A stretch of DNA of 64,000 nt from Antennarius striatus (GCF_040054535.1 NC_090792.1:9650491-9714490); one strand, 5' to 3'; positions 1-20,517 are shown, counted from the stretch's first letter. A program made the numbers and translations. The notes: generated by a model not told the origin, from the letters alone.

Positions 1-1944
1 AAAATATATACATGCGAGAGGCCTCCAGTAGATGGTCTTTACTGCGGTCCAGTGGGGAGCATACCTTTTGCGTTGTACCTCCCAGTGGGAGCGCCAGTAG
101 AAAGTCAAAAGTTGTCTTCATCCACAGCATGTGAGAAGCAAAACGTGTTGCTTCTGTTACTCCACTTTTCCTGACATGGCGTATTTTTCAGTGCATATGC
201 CAACTGAAAGACCTCCAATGAAGTATCAGTGAAGTAATGCAAACTCGAGAGAAAACGGTACCTCAGCCTCACCTATCAGTCGTCTCAGTCGGTTCTGCTG
301 CATATTAAGGAAAGCCTCTGAGTCTTTTTGATGGAAAACTCAAAACTAAACACGCATCTCTGAGCAAATATCCAGATTCAGTGACAACATGGTTGAAATG
401 TTTCCTGGCACAGTTCTTGTCTAATCAGTGCTGTCTGACCAAAGTCGTCAGGGGACCGAAGGGGCTTCCGTACAGCAGTGCAGTATGGGGCAATCTCAGA
501 CTGACTCATCAGCCTTTGGAGAAGCCGAAAGAGGATTTGACCTTTCTGCTGATTTGGAACATCCCGTGCTGTTTCTTAAAGTTGTCAGTGTAGTATCTTC
601 TCTTCCATTTGGAACAATCTGCTAAACAAATCTTTCTGTTTCTTTTGAAAATGGTTTGAGTCCATAAAACTGACCCCAAAGGTCCTCAATACATTTTGAG
701 AGAAAAACTCAGTGATAGAGAGGGCCTGAAATGACACAGGAAACATTACACAGCAACTCCCACTATAACTAAATTAAATTGTACAACATTAAGCTCAATG
801 AATCACAAGGAGTAGGAGTTTTAAGATCCAGCAGGATCTCAGGGACAAATCCAGGAATGTGTCCTCACATGTTGTTTTTGTTTAGTTTATGTGTTTCCCT
901 TCACAAAAAGACAAATGTTACACTGATTCTTCAGAACTAGACAATAACCCACATAAAGTTACAATGGAGTAAATGTCCATGGAATGTCCAAATCTGATCA
1001 ATCACGTGAAATCATGTTACCTATATTTCACAAGCTCTCAGGGGAGGAAAGTGACATGCAGCTGTCTGGCTGTCACGTTAAAAACAACTTACACGGATGA
1101 ACATGGGTTCCTGGTGTGTGTTGTTGGTGACTCATCAGTTGAGGACTCACTGAAGGTGATGTGAGTTCATATAGAAGTTGTGTGCATTTGCCTCTGAAGG
1201 GGAAAATGCCTTTCCATGTCTATGTCTTCAGAAGGATTACAGGCTGCATTTACTTTATTTAAGCTCTATATTTTATCTAGTGTAACTGATCAGAAAACTC
1301 TACAAAAGCACCACAAATTTTGGGGAGTAGTGCCCCTCCTTTTTCAGTGGGGGAAGCCTTTTTGTCTTGGGGCATCCAAATAGACGCCCACTCTCATTTC
1401 AAGACTCCTTCCATCCCCCAGAGACATAACTTGATCATGTTTCAGCTTAACCGTAAATACGCAGACAAGACAGCAAGAATGATGACCCGACAGATGAAGG
1501 GAACCTCCGATCTGTGAGGCACGGAACTGTTCAAGTGGGTGGATGAGTAAAGGGATTCCCGGCAATCTTAAAGGGAGATGTCACGATATTTCTTGCCTGT
1601 TTTCTGAGAAAGCCACCGTTTTTTTTGCCAAAAGGGGCAGAAACCCCGAAAAAACTTGTGGAAAATTCTTCAGATGGTTGATTATTCTTGTAACTCCAGT
1701 CGGGTCTTCAGCATGTTCTTTCATTTTCCTCTAGTTTTACAGCAAATCTCCTCCCCACCATCCTCCCATGCCCAGCTTCCACACACACCATGCACACACA
1801 CACACATCCATAAATGGAGAGAAAATTTATCACCTCCATAGATGAACGTGAGTCATGAGACTTTTCTTGACAAATCGTCTAGAAATAAATGTTTTTTTAT
1901 TCATCATTCATCTTTTGTCTGGGAATTTTTCTTAAAATATCCCA

Positions 1945-2031
1945 ATGTGTGCGCATGTGTGCGTGGGTGCGTGTGTGCATGTGTGTGGGTGGGTGTGAGT
2001 GTGGGATTTAGTGTGGGTGTTGATGTGGTTT
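1945..2031. repeat. GT-rich low-complexity tract
   Basis: The tract is an interrupted run of GTGTGY and GGGTGT units on the + strand. It can produce a Cys/Val-rich spurious reading frame. It is an imperfect microsatellite with no other function visible. Confidence 0.7.
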
Positions 2032-2373
2032 AACTGACCATTTTAAAGAGTAATGGATCTGCCAAAAACAGAAAGAACGTCAGTGGTTTATTTTCAAAAC
2101 GAAACGTATTTAGCTGTTTTAGGTAGAACACAACTATCATGAATTGCAGCTGAGAATCTTGCAGCAAACATCTGCACGCACTGACGTGTCTCACGACACA
2201 CATTGCTGGAAGTGAACAACACTCCCTCTTGAGACCTGTAGAAATTGTTGTACTTGGAAATTGATGTGTTTTTTTTACAACACACTTGTTGCCCAGATCG
2301 CATCAAATGCGGGAGTCATCTTTGTGAATAACTGTCAGAGACAAAAAAAACAAGTATTTGTAGAAGTCTCATG

Positions 2374-2480
2374 GATAAGAGACGAAACGTCTTCAAGAAC
2401 TTTCTTAACGTCCAATGGATCGAATCAAACAGCTTTTGGATAAACATGACCTGGATGACTGAGAACCTACACAGACATAC
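2374..2480 (+). repeat. Dispersed teleost repeat fragment (unclassified)
   Basis: The block contains GACGAAACGTCTTCAAGAAC, followed by a block ending in GACCTGGATGACTGAGAACC. I recognise this combination as a recurrent interspersed repeat in teleost genomes. A related piece in the opposite orientation lies at 28932-29045, inside an fsip1 intron. The class is not certain, and no terminal repeats or target duplication were found. Confidence 0.45.
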
Positions 2481-5240
2481 TGAAAATGCACTTTTAAGGC
2501 AATGTAGTTCAGACCAGAAGACTATGTCACATTTATTTCCTGCCATTTACGGAAATTATCTTGCTGAGTTATTCTTTGCATCCCTGAATTTCAATAAAGC
2601 CATGGCAAATTTGGTTTACAAAAGTTGCTTCATGTGTGCACTGATAGAAATTCTGTGAAATAACCTCAAAGAAATCAAAGTGTGTTGTAATTTCCACACA
2701 TCTCCAACTTTGTAAGAAATGCTAAAAAAGATATTTGAGATTTTGTATCCTATTTTTTTTGTAACTGATTATCCAGTAGTCCTGTGCAGCTCTATATTTA
2801 TTGCAGTGTTGTATTTTAAGTATGGTTTGTCGGTTCACTGATACCGAACCACTAGAAAAAGAACCAGATGTGTTCTATTTTAGCGCCCTCCTGGGCAACC
2901 AAGACAACATGAGGTGAAGCCCGTGCCTCAGACTCATGCTTGAATGGGATATTGTATGTGAACAGTGGAGCCTAGAATTACAGCACATTACACACATTTT
3001 GACTTGGCACATAATTTAACAATGTTGGGATAATGGCTGCATAAATGTGAAAATTGTTTTATTAAAAATATCAGCTTTTTTTTTTTTAGTGTTGAATAGT
3101 AAAAGTGTCATCACTGGGCTTATGCTACCAAAATTATATTAAAAAGTCCCTTTCAAAGAGCTGTAATAAATCTTATTAATGCATTATGCCTGTGGATGCG
3201 GACCTTCAGCTCTCAAGAACCCCCTGCAGGTACGGGAAGCATACTGGGGGGAGTGTAGTGATAGATTTTCAAGATGCAGAGACTACAAAAAGCAGGCAGC
3301 ACTCCCTCTAAATCAAGCTGCCCTCAGAGACTGAACGGTAACAGATTCAACCGGATTTAAAAAAAAAAAAAAGTCAAGGCAATATCTGTGTTTGATTAAA
3401 TTCCCAGACACAATAACTGTGTTTTTAATGAGGCTCAGAGGTTTTGCTTTGTCAAGTATTTAGAATTTAATGATTGGAAAAATATGACTAGTAGAGAGAA
3501 CACCTCTGATTAAGATATAGAGAGCAATCCATTGGAATATCGTGTGTGTGTGTGTGTCAGAAGAAACCCTTTTCTTTAATATTCTCCTCTGACACTTGGT
3601 GAACCAAAAAGTACAAAACAGACACAAATAGTAATAAAAAGGAAGAGAGTGAAGCTGAAACATTAATTAGTTTCTCCTCTGTCACCCCAGCAGAGTCTGT
3701 TGATTAGTTTCCAAGAGATGAGCAGTGGAATGGGGTAGATGGCACACTCCCCAGAACACAGTGGACCCGTCCTCACCACCACTAACTGTTGTACATAAAC
3801 TACTGGATGCTACTTTTACAGACCTTAAAAGTGATACAAAAAAACCCACAAACCTGAAAGAAAGAATGCAGGTAATTGATCATCACATGCAAATGTTTGG
3901 GGCTATTTGTAAATTAAAAAGAAAGAAAATATAAAATAAAATAATGCACCCAAAATACATATATTAACATAATTTTATGAATATGAACACATCTACTGTC
4001 AGGAAGGTCCCCATGTTGGAGACTAATATGATCATGTGCCATCTCAGCTGGGAATTCCATGACAACTCAAGCATAAATGTGTAACCTATAGCTTAAGGCA
4101 AATCTGTGCAATAACGGTACTGGAAAATATTACAACCCCACCTGGTTCTACTCAGCAAAAACATCTGCAAGAATGCATGGAATCCCAAATATAGGGCAGC
4201 TTTTGTCAGATTCTGCATCATAAAAAAAAGATTTTAATCAGCGGCTATTAAACACAGACAGTGTTTATCTGCGGTGCAACTCAAGCGGAGCACCCCAAAA
4301 TGAGCAGGCATGGGTTTCATGTATTTAGGTCAGAATTGAAGGTATATGATTTCAGGCAGTACAGTAAAGATAGTTTCTTCCGTGTTATCTGGAAAGTAGG
4401 TCAGCCATGTGGATCAAAGGAACGTGACTGACAATTCCTAAAGTCTCCCAGCGTGTTGAGGTTCTTAGGGGATTTGTGCCGCTTCTCGCTGACCTTCTCA
4501 TCAAAGTAATAAAGGATGTTTGTCACATACATGAACAATAACAGGTTTAAAACATGCTCTACCCTCCATTTTACACATCATACTCTTATCAGCCAAGCAT
4601 ATGTGGTGAAGTTCCAACAATAGTGATGAAAGAGGTCATTAGGACTGAGGATTTCAACCAGCACAGCTCCTCCGCACAAACCACAAGGTCCTATATTTCT
4701 TTTTTATAGGTGGAGCCAAAGCAGAGACAGATGAACTCTCCAGAGCCACATTTTTTTCTTTAAAGTTTCTTTTGAAGTGTAATATTTTAATATTAACAAA
4801 GAATTGTCAAAATGGGTGTCTTTCAATGATTAACACACGTTTAATTAACCCCAGATCCTGTTGTTCACTGCAGCTGTAAATGTTTAAAATTTTAGGATAG
4901 TTCAGTTAGTCTGAGTTCATGGTGTTTTGATTCACTTCCACTACTTTCAACACTGTGTCCAGCAACAGAAGACGACTATTTTCACGTGCTAAAAAACAAC
5001 ACTGCAGTTATGATTTGCCAAGACTTTAACAGCAAACAGAAAAATGAGCAACTTGCTTATGAAGAAAGAGGAGAAAAATATCCTTTTTCTCAGGAAATCT
5101 CCAATATGTGTTTGTTTTAGTGTGTTATTGCCTTCCAATTCCCTAAATTAGCTTTTTACTAATGAGGTAAAAATAGGATGAATTCAGATTTGGCAGAAGT
5201 TAGTTATGTTGAATTCAGTTAGTCATTAATCGCTAAAGAT

Positions 5241-5393
5241 AGTGGATGGATGGGTGGGTGGATGGATGGATGGATGGATAATGGGATGGATGAATGATGG
5301 GATGGGTGGATAGATGGATGATGGGATGGATGGATGATGGAATGGATGGATGGATGGATGGATGATGGGATGGATGGATGGATGGATGGATCA
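5241..5393. repeat. GGAT/GATG tetranucleotide minisatellite
   Basis: About 150 bp is built almost entirely of TGGA/TGGG units. Irregular ATGATGGGATGG interruptions give it a higher-order pattern of roughly 40-50 bp. It is a simple tandem repeat, likely length-polymorphic. Confidence 0.9.
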
Positions 5394-8300
5394 GGCAAAC
5401 AAGTCGCTACTGCTGCTGCTGAAAAGACCCAAACAGAGCAATGTGATTAAAGTTCTGACGTTACCCTGAGCAGCAGGGCTCCCCGTGGGCTCATATCTAA
5501 CCCCATTTATTTTGACAGAATTAGAACGTGCACGTTCTCCCACACGTATGATGTCATGGGAAAGATTCAAAGTGACATGCTGCGCTGAGTGCTGTGTTTT
5601 AAATGGGTCTTTAGTGAGGATGTGGCAGCAGATCAAAGTTTGGCCTCACCTGGCTGTCGTCACGAAATATTGTTTCACTGTGAGTTTAATATCCTTCAGG
5701 GTCAACATGGCGAGAATTCACTTCCTCAAATCAGAGTGGAATTTTAAGAAAAGGCCAAGAAAAGCAGGGTCTCATAACAAACAAAATAATGTCATTGACT
5801 TTATGCTGTACAGCCCAATGCACCGTGTTAGCTTTGACCTATTTTCTTTATAAGTTACTCTTTTTTACTAAGGAATTGTGGGAGACGCAGGCTCCAATGG
5901 TGCGCTGTTGAAGGCGCTTGTCTGGGATCTCTCTTCACTAACATCAACCACTGTGTGAGTGCACCCCTTTCCATGTATTAGAATACTGAAAGTACAAATT
6001 CTCTGCGGTCATTAAAAAAAAAAAAGGAACAAAAATACAGGACACCGTAATTTTGAGTGTTTTGCAATAGAATCGGATGTCCTCCAAGAAGCCGATGATT
6101 ACAGATGAGAGCATTTCAGCAGTAAAGCTGAACACACTGTACCGAGCTCATGATGACTTGCCATTGAGTATTTCCATTTTTTCACCACAATATTTTACAT
6201 GTGTGGATAACTCATTGTGTGTCAACCTGACAAAAGAAAGCCATTGAAGCTGTATCAAAATTAAATCTGGAGCTTTTCCACTTGTTCTTGAAGATGTTAG
6301 GATGTGTCCACCCTCACATAATTCAACTAAAACCATTTCAGATGCTTTCAGAAATACATCATCTTTTGAGAGTACCAGACATTAATAGACATCAAATACG
6401 AGTTCACAGCCAGAAAACATTTGTCTTACAAATGACCTCTATTATGTGTAAGATGATGTGCAGGTGAGAAGATTATTTTAACCGTTTCACAGGCCGTTGT
6501 CCCTAAAGAAGCAGCCGTGATAAACCTGCAGCACACAATGACAAACAGAAAACACCAGAAAGTCAAAAACACATCACACTATATGCAATGTTTTTCATTG
6601 ACCTGTGTGAACAATTTGACTCAACCAATTATAGTTTCCTGCTAATGAACGTCGACTTTATGAACCTGTAGTGGTCCCACCATTCAGCAGTCAACTGTTC
6701 AGCTACGACAAGGATCCATTCTCAGTCCCCTCTTACTCATCCTACTGTATATATATATATTCCTTGGTGTTTATTTTTTTGCAGATGACATTTTTTTATG
6801 CTACTGGCTCCTCTCTTAATCTGGTTGATGCAAACCAACAGGCTACTTCTGATACATTTCATCTCTCCATACGTTTGCTTTCAATTCTGCAGGAAAAAAA
6901 AAAAGTTTGCTATCCTCCAGAGCACCCAAGAGATTTCAGGTTTATACCATGTCTGATATCTGAAATTAAATTCTCATATTTCATTTGAACATTTTAAAGG
7001 ATTGGTTTGCTAATTTACAATCACACTTGTATATAGTTTCTGTAAATTATCAAATGTAGACGCGTCTGTGCTTCATCTGTATGTTTTTCAATGGTTAAGT
7101 TGTATATGTACTTTTTTTTTTACACATCCTGATAAATTAACCCATTTAAAGGTAATAACCATAATGTGTTTTTGGACTCTGTTTATGTTAGTAATTATCA
7201 TAAATCTTTGCCCTTCTCTGTTTTTAAAGTTCTGATCTGTCTCTTATGGTTGGTTGACTTCTTGAATATAAAATGATAGAGTCACAGCACTTCCAAATGG
7301 TTACAATCCACTTCTGTTGTCATCAGAAACTCCAGTGTGACGAGCCTCAGCTCATTCACAGACAACTCTATCCTGTGGCTCCTTCAAAAGAAGTTTTCTC
7401 GCGGTTGAGTTGCAGGTGGTCTGTCGGCTCATTAGTCAAAGGAGAGCATTTAGCAGGAGGAACATCGCAGAGCAGCAGTGAGCATTTACAGCTGTCATTC
7501 AGCTTCACTATAGCCTGCAGTGTCTTCACAACTGGCATGCAAGGAGGACCATGGATGACTTGGTGTCTGTCTGGGAGCTGTAACAGACGAGCAGCTTTCA
7601 GAGGGTCCGTCCAACATCATCAGACTGTGACATCAGTTGCCGGAATCGAGCAGACTCACTGCCACCAATTAATCATTTTCTTCCATGCATATATCCGAGG
7701 GTGAGCCAGATGCCACCACAAGGAGTCCAGTTTCTTCACTGGTTGTTTGCAGCAGTGGAGTTTTGAAAATGAACTTTTTAAAAACTAGAATCCAGCTTCT
7801 TCTTTTTTTGCAAAGTTAATGTATTAATGTTGGATAAGGAGCTGTGCAAAAGATGTAAAAATATTTATACAGAGAATGTTTTTACAGATGTTATTTTACC
7901 ACAGGTTCTCATAATCCTGTCGTACAGAACACTGCTTTTACAAAGTTACACCACTACACCATTAGTGACTCGTGCATCCTTGGGGTTCAATGAATATACA
8001 TCGTATATTTCTTATTCACTCTCTCTCCCCTGCTAAAAGATGACTTATGTCGGTTGGTATCCCTGGGGCTTTTTATGATACTGATAAAGTGAAGATTGAT
8101 GTGTTCAAGCAAGGTCTGACGACCAAATGAAATTTCTTAATGCACCCCGGTCTTTCATAAACGCCTGTCTGTGGAAGTAAACAATTGATCATGCTGTTAA
8201 AACCTGCAGCTGCAGGGCACCATTTAATGGAAATTCTGCGTATTAAGGGTGCCACGACATTGAAATTCTCAATAACTTAGTCAGTGTGAATAATGACACA

Positions 8301-9339
8301 TTTCAGGAGAAACTGTTAACCTGTCAGGCTGATGATACTGATCTGCTGCGTCATGCTATGGACGGCCCATTCTCAGCTGTAGCTCAGACTCAGGGCTCTT
8401 TTCAGTGCAGTCATAAAAACAAATCTGATGCAGCTTTAAACAAGAAGGAAAACAACATATTGCTTTGATTTGCTCAAGTTGAAGATATAAAACTTTAATG
8501 AACCACAAAATAACATAGATTTAGAGCATTAAGGTTTTAAACCGCATTAACATTTTAAACTGAACTCCACTCCTTTTCACTGACAGTGATGACAATTCAT
8601 TTAACTCCATAAACACGGAATGAATCGGAATTTGCTCTCTATATTAAAATGCATGCAATAGTGGCATAAATAAGTTTAGATAAGGTCTACAGAATATATG
8701 TGACCTTTAACACCCCACATCTCCCTCTTATCTGGTAGCAATATCCATATTTTGAATGTCTTCGCCAGAGGCAAAGGCAGCACCATTAAATACAGAACAG
8801 TAATACCACTTAATGTTATCTGATGTTTTCACCTGCCTGCTCAGACACATGCTATTAGTCATCGCTTCCCTGGAAGATTAAAAGGTGTATCTCTCACTGT
8901 GGTGAGATTGCTAACAATGCAATGGAATTCCTTCACCGAATTAACCATTTTTAACCATTTTTCATGTTGAATAAGTGGTAGAAACAGCACTGGACCAAAA
9001 CTATGTATGCAACATAATTGTGCATGTGTAAAAATGTATAAAAAAGATGCAAAGATCTCTGCTCTGAAAAGTCTTCAAGATCATCCAAGGGCCTGTTGCT
9101 TGAAGGATGGTGGGGGAATAAAGTAACACACACTTTATGTCTGTGTAGTAAATATGAAGGTATTACTTACAGTTGGTCAAAGTGTTCATTAAAACATGAT
9201 GCTGTCAGCTAACAGAGGGGTTCAACCCCAAAGCTAACCCTGAATTTATACTAATTGCCTCCATAGTTCAATAATAAATCCCTTGGATTGTTTGAAATAT
9301 TAGAGCTTTTGTGAAATATTATACTTTACTGCAAAACAT
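5394..9339. other. Gene-free region
   Basis: Two open frames slightly exceed 120 codons (5485-5853 and 7273-7704, both +). Neither shows a recognisable domain, signal peptide or exon-like flanks, and their composition is like the surrounding DNA. I see no RNA gene and no complete mobile element. The stretch 7270-7740 is slightly less AT-rich than its neighbours. Confidence 0.5.
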
Positions 9340-9592
9340 CCATTTCAATCACCTTGTAACCTTTGCAGGGTCACGGGGCTGGAACCTATCCCTGCTGATA
9401 TGGGGCAGGAGGGCAAACAACCAGTCACAACCGGTTAGGGTCACCAGTTCACCTTTATTACATGTTTTTGTGGTGTTACAGGAAGCCGTGGTGCAGGAAG
9501 AACATTCAATCTCACAGAAAGGCCCCACCTGTGGATTTGACCCGTGAGTCTTCTCGCTGTGAGGTGATACTTCTAACCACGGTACCACCTTC
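9340..9592 (+). repeat. Dispersed SINE-like teleost repeat, copy 1
   Basis: The block shows the ordered landmarks of a very common teleost interspersed repeat: GGGTCACGGGGCTGGAACC, then CAACCAGTCACAACC, then CTCACAGAAAGGCCCCACC, then a GAGGTGA...CTAACCACGGTACCACC end. Other copies or fragments lie at 24395-24725 (+), 27230-27420 (-) and 46485-46770 (-). The central part is shortened here. Confidence 0.6.
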
Positions 9593-11276
9593 TAGCCTGC
9601 TGTCTGTTTACTGTCTTCTACCATCTGCTCTGTGTGCTGCAGGCTTGGCTCACTTTATCACTATTCATTGGAGTTTGACAAGTCTCTTCATCGCCCACGC
9701 CGTGAGCTCATGATCACGCCCACAGATTTATCCGGTCACACCTAGTTACGATATCTCCAACTCCAATATCTAATATCACGATCCCATTTCACAGAGCTGA
9801 AGCCATTTTTCCGTGTGAGTGTTTGGCCAGCATCATCACTGCCTTATCACCTGGCTTTCTGTTTCACCGAGGTGAAAACTACGTGTTGCAAATGTCAAAT
9901 GTCATTATATGAAGTCAAGGATCCTGTGGTCTCCAGATGTCTCTAATGTCACAGTCAGAGATCCACATATCTAGGCTTTGTTGTACGTATGTATGTCATC
10001 AATGTGGGCGTTTCTGTGTTCCTGGAGTGCCAGAAGGCTTTCATCTCTGTCACACACTCACTTTCTTTCCACGACTTCCTCTGTTTACACAAGTCAGCCC
10101 GCTGACATCATTTGCCAAATTAGAAAACGCTGATTTTCGGTGAGAAAAGTCAAATATTTCATTTGTGAGTGGTTAAGTGAAACGCATCGACCAAGAAAAA
10201 ATGTTGTGATTTGAGTGAAAGGGAGCGAGATAGAGAGATAGTGGTTAAAAGCTCAGCCATAGATCTCAGCCTTGATTTGTGCAGTGATGTCATTGAAAGC
10301 AATATGTTCATGATAGAATTAGCCAATGCTCTGCCTGTTTCCACTCCATAGATTATCTCCTGACCGTTCAGATTTATCCTGTGAGCCTCAGAGATGGGGC
10401 CCCGACCTGATAACAATAAGGTACTGGAAATAAAGGATCTGAATTCTTCATTCACTGGACATGGAGTAAAACCTGTGCAATAATTAAATAGACAATGAAA
10501 TTAGACATTTGAATTCACCATCCAGATTTATAGAAGATAAAGATAAGATAAAAAATGAATCAATTTTCAGACAGTAACATAGCTTTTTAAATTGCATTTC
10601 ACCTTATTTTAACGAACAGTGTATACATTTGATTAATGTATTCAAGTAATACGCTTCTACCTTTCAGAACAGTTGCACTTTTGGTTAATAACAAAACATT
10701 CTAATCCATGATTTAGTTATACTCAATCATGCTTTGTCAAGTCTACTTGTGGCATTCTAGCATTTTAATGCAGATACTCCAGATTTATTGTGCATTTATT
10801 TCATATTTTTACTCAATAAATTTTTTATAAACTTGTGTTTTGGAATAACTATAGTAGACCCACCAACAGCCTCCGGTGATGACTCCCACTCCAGACGTCT
10901 CCACTCTGCTCACACACAACTCGGTGTCCCTCCCTTGGCCCCCTGGTGGCCGAAGCAGGAAACACAAAACGAGAATCACAAACCAACGAGTCGTCAGGCT
11001 CGTCACGAAAAAGACCCGGAGCTAATAAATGAATTAAAAATTAAGTGAAATACTTTATGTGATTTTCAAGTTCAATATCAACCTTGTTTTTATGACTACA
11101 TTCAAAATTAACTGAACTTTTATTTGTTATCAATAATGAAACTGTATACTTTTAGAAAAGTGAGAGTTCAATAAAGTTATAGCAATTTAATTAATATTAG
11201 TTGAAACTTTTATTTGACCGGAAAAGTGTTGGCTGGGGTGCGTGTATGAAATTTTTGTCCGGTGATGGCAATTCAT
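9593..11276. other. Gene-free region upstream of thbs1
   Basis: No coding exon is supported. The sequence is AT-rich except for a GC-richer island at about 10858-11020, which carries a CTCF-like motif listed separately. The reading frames are short and unremarkable. Confidence 0.5.
10935..10951 (-). promoter_or_regulatory. CTCF-like motif upstream of thbs1
   Basis: Read on the minus strand the sequence is GGCCACCAGGGGGCCAA, a close match to the CTCF core (CCACCAGGGGGC). It lies about 470 bp upstream of the thbs1 TATA-like box, inside a locally GC-rich block within AT-rich DNA. Binding is inferred from sequence only. Confidence 0.45.
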
Positions 11277-11440
11277 CCCAGGAATGCGTTTTTCCTCTCC
11301 GTGTGCGTCGAGGACATTACTCTGACTGGCTATGAGGTAAGACAACAGGTCCGTCCCTCTCTGGTGAAGCCATCCCATTGGTCCAGGCTGGGCCTCAGGA
11401 ATGTTCCTCAACTGTTTAAATAGCACTTGTATCGGTAGGA
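11277..11440 (+). promoter_or_regulatory. thbs1: thbs1 core promoter
   Basis: A TATA-like TTTAAATAG lies at 11415-11423. An inverted CCAAT box (ATTGG, 11377-11381) stands about 35 bp upstream of it. Between the two is GGAATGTTCC (11398-11407), which contains the TEAD motif GGAATG. A second GGAATG is at 11281-11286. Mammalian THBS1 is a known serum- and YAP/TEAD-responsive gene with a TATA-type promoter, so this architecture fits. The transcription start should lie about 25-30 bp after the TATA-like box, near 11445-11455. A noncoding first exon follows; its donor was not resolved. Confidence 0.55.
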
Positions 11441-11739
11441 TAACTCAGTAGAATAAATCCCATCATCACCGGAGAGAAACAGAAACTTCAAGAACTGACA
11501 AGCTTCTAAAGGAAGAGGAACGTGACAAATAATCTGAGAATCAAGGACTCCTTTTTTTTTTTTTTTTTAATCTATTTCCTCCTTTTTCAGAAAAATCTTT
11601 TTAAAGGGAATTTTGTATTTTTAAAGGTTTGTTGTCAATATTACAATTTTTTTTCAAATCGTAAAATATAACTTTGATGTGTCTCTTGACAGTTTATTTG
11701 TTATTCTTGGTTGACATAGGGATATCTTCAGATTACAAG

Positions 11740-18583
<6,844 letters not shown>

Positions 18584-20280
18584 TTTCACCAACAGACCTT
18601 CCAGGAAAAAATCAGTCAGTAAAATATGCATATCTATATAATATGAGACCTGGATTGAAAACTCTATAACTTTTTCTTTGGAGAAATGCACAATGGAGGA
18701 ATGATGAGCAAGTGAGCTAATGTGAGGTTAACTGACCTCAGGACTTAAAGCCAAATGAAAGATCAATGATGATTCTGCACCACTGCACCAAACTCAAATT
18801 ATGAGCGCAGCTCAGAAGAAACTGACCCTCTCACTTTTTTTTGCTCTGATCTGCATTGAAGGGTGGGCTCAGTTTTTTTATTTGCTTTGCACACCTGAAC
18901 TATTGTGGTTGGAGCTATTCCTCTATGAATGGGGAATAAATAGGAAGAGTATTCTTTGTTCTTATGTTTGTTTTGTTTTTAGAATTAATGTAAATCTGCT
19001 GTGGATTCAAAGATTATAGTGCAGTATGAAGAAAGCAGGTTGGGCTAATTGTACCCCTTGAAGGAACTGTTGAGGGACCATGGGCAGTATGGAGTGACTG
19101 TTACGATCGAACAGAGTGAATGTTGTTGTCGTGTTAGTGTGTTTGCGCATGCAAGTGGCCCAACCAGCAAAGCTATGAAGATAGCCCTGTTATTTTTATT
19201 TTATTTTTTAAAAAATATTTTACTGCCCCCCACACTTCCATATAGACCTATCTTTACCAGGCCCTGTATTCAGCCAAGGCTTAGGGCTGGCCCAAAAACA
19301 TTTGTCATCTCAGGAAAGAGCACTAGATGAAAGCACAAAAGTCAGGACAGCACAGGGCCCCAAAGCAGCCGCACTGAAAACTGGAGCATTAATTATGAGC
19401 AAATATATGCCAATATCTTCAATATTTACTGACAGTGTCACGGGACATGAACGGAAAGGGCCAGTCTATTTCCTATGAACCATTGTAAGGATAGGTGTTA
19501 CAGGAGCTTTCATTCTTGCTAATCTCTGAACCTTGCTCATTTTAAGCTGTTTTCTGCAACATATAACAATTCAATTAACTTAATACTCAACAGTAGTAAG
19601 TTGAAGCATTATATTGGACCAAAGCAGTTAAAACGTAAACGTAAAAATACGCATCAGTAACAGGATCCCTAAATCTACTTCTTCACAGTTTGCATGACTG
19701 GTGTGGCTGAGTGCGCTTTTGTGTACGTTTCTGAAGGGAAAAATCAAAGGAAACCCTTTAAGTACAAATATTACCTCATTAATTATTTTTGTATTGATGC
19801 CAGCAATACACAAGAGTCACCTGTCTTAGCAACAGAGTATAAATTGGTTGGCTTTTTAACAAGACTTTGGTTTCATTTATATGCTGTATGTAAGATATTT
19901 TTTTAAGTGAAAAAAGCCCAAACAGGAACGTAAAGGATTGAAAAATATCTCGACTATTTTGTGCTATATGTATTTCCTGTGCTTTTTTTTGATAAATTAT
20001 TGTATTTGTTTCATGTTGTCGTTATTTCATTGTGTAGATATATATGCTATTTAAATAATTTATCTAGAAGCGTAGCCTCATATGGAAGCGTTTCTGTTTG
20101 TACAAAATTATTTGCACACTGACATGAGGATGTCTCTTATTTTGTATTTTGTATGTCTTTTTTAATTATTACCGAAGTTTTTATATAAACTTTGTACAAT
20201 AGTTTCTGCCCAAATTGCTGTTTGTACTCCTACCAGGTAGTTTGTAATGTCTAGTGATCAATAAACACGTCAAGAAAAAC
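18584..20280 (+). other. thbs1: thbs1 3' untranslated region
   Basis: After the TAA at 18581-18583, about 1.7 kb of AT-rich sequence continues to a canonical AATAAA at 20260-20265. ATTTA-type AU-rich motifs occur near 19875 and 20045. Long AU-rich 3' UTRs are known for vertebrate THBS1 and fit an unstable, inducible mRNA. The reading frames inside it are short and not coding. Confidence 0.7.
20260..20265 (+). terminator. thbs1: thbs1 polyadenylation signal
   Basis: Canonical AATAAA, followed within 30 bp by a TG/T-rich stretch (GTAAGTTTGTGGGTTTTCG) suitable as the downstream element. It is the first full hexamer in a sensible position after the thbs1 stop codon. Confidence 0.7.
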
Positions 20281-20330
20281 TGTAAGTTTGTGGGTTTTCG
20301 TTCTTTATGTACACTTAGCTAGTCTGATGG

Positions 20331-20378
20331 ATGGATGGATGAGGGGACACACAGACAGACAGAGAAAGAGAGAGGGAA

Positions 20379-20446
<68 letters not shown>

Positions 20447-20471
20447 GGACGGACGGACGGACGGACGGACG

Positions 20472-20517
<46 letters not shown>

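Larger units (their letters stand above)
1..5240. other. Upstream gene-free region
   Basis: No coding exon can be supported here. Open frames are short (under 100 codons), lack splice-flanked conserved blocks and resemble no family I know. The stretch is AT-rich and holds small low-complexity tracts: a CA-rich run near 1780-1810, a GT-rich run near 1945-2030, and a (GT)n run at 3541-3557. One dispersed repeat fragment (2374-2480) is listed separately. In human, the DNA upstream of THBS1 is a long gene-poor interval, which fits. Distal enhancers could be present but cannot be recognised from sequence alone. Confidence 0.6.

Noticed and set aside
5485-5853. 122-codon plus-strand frame
   Set aside because: No recognisable content, and an overlapping antisense frame of similar quality. 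Probably chance.
7273-7704. 143-codon plus-strand frame
   Set aside because: No domain, signal peptide or conserved block is recognised, and composition and flanks look non-coding. It was kept only as a remark in the region entry.
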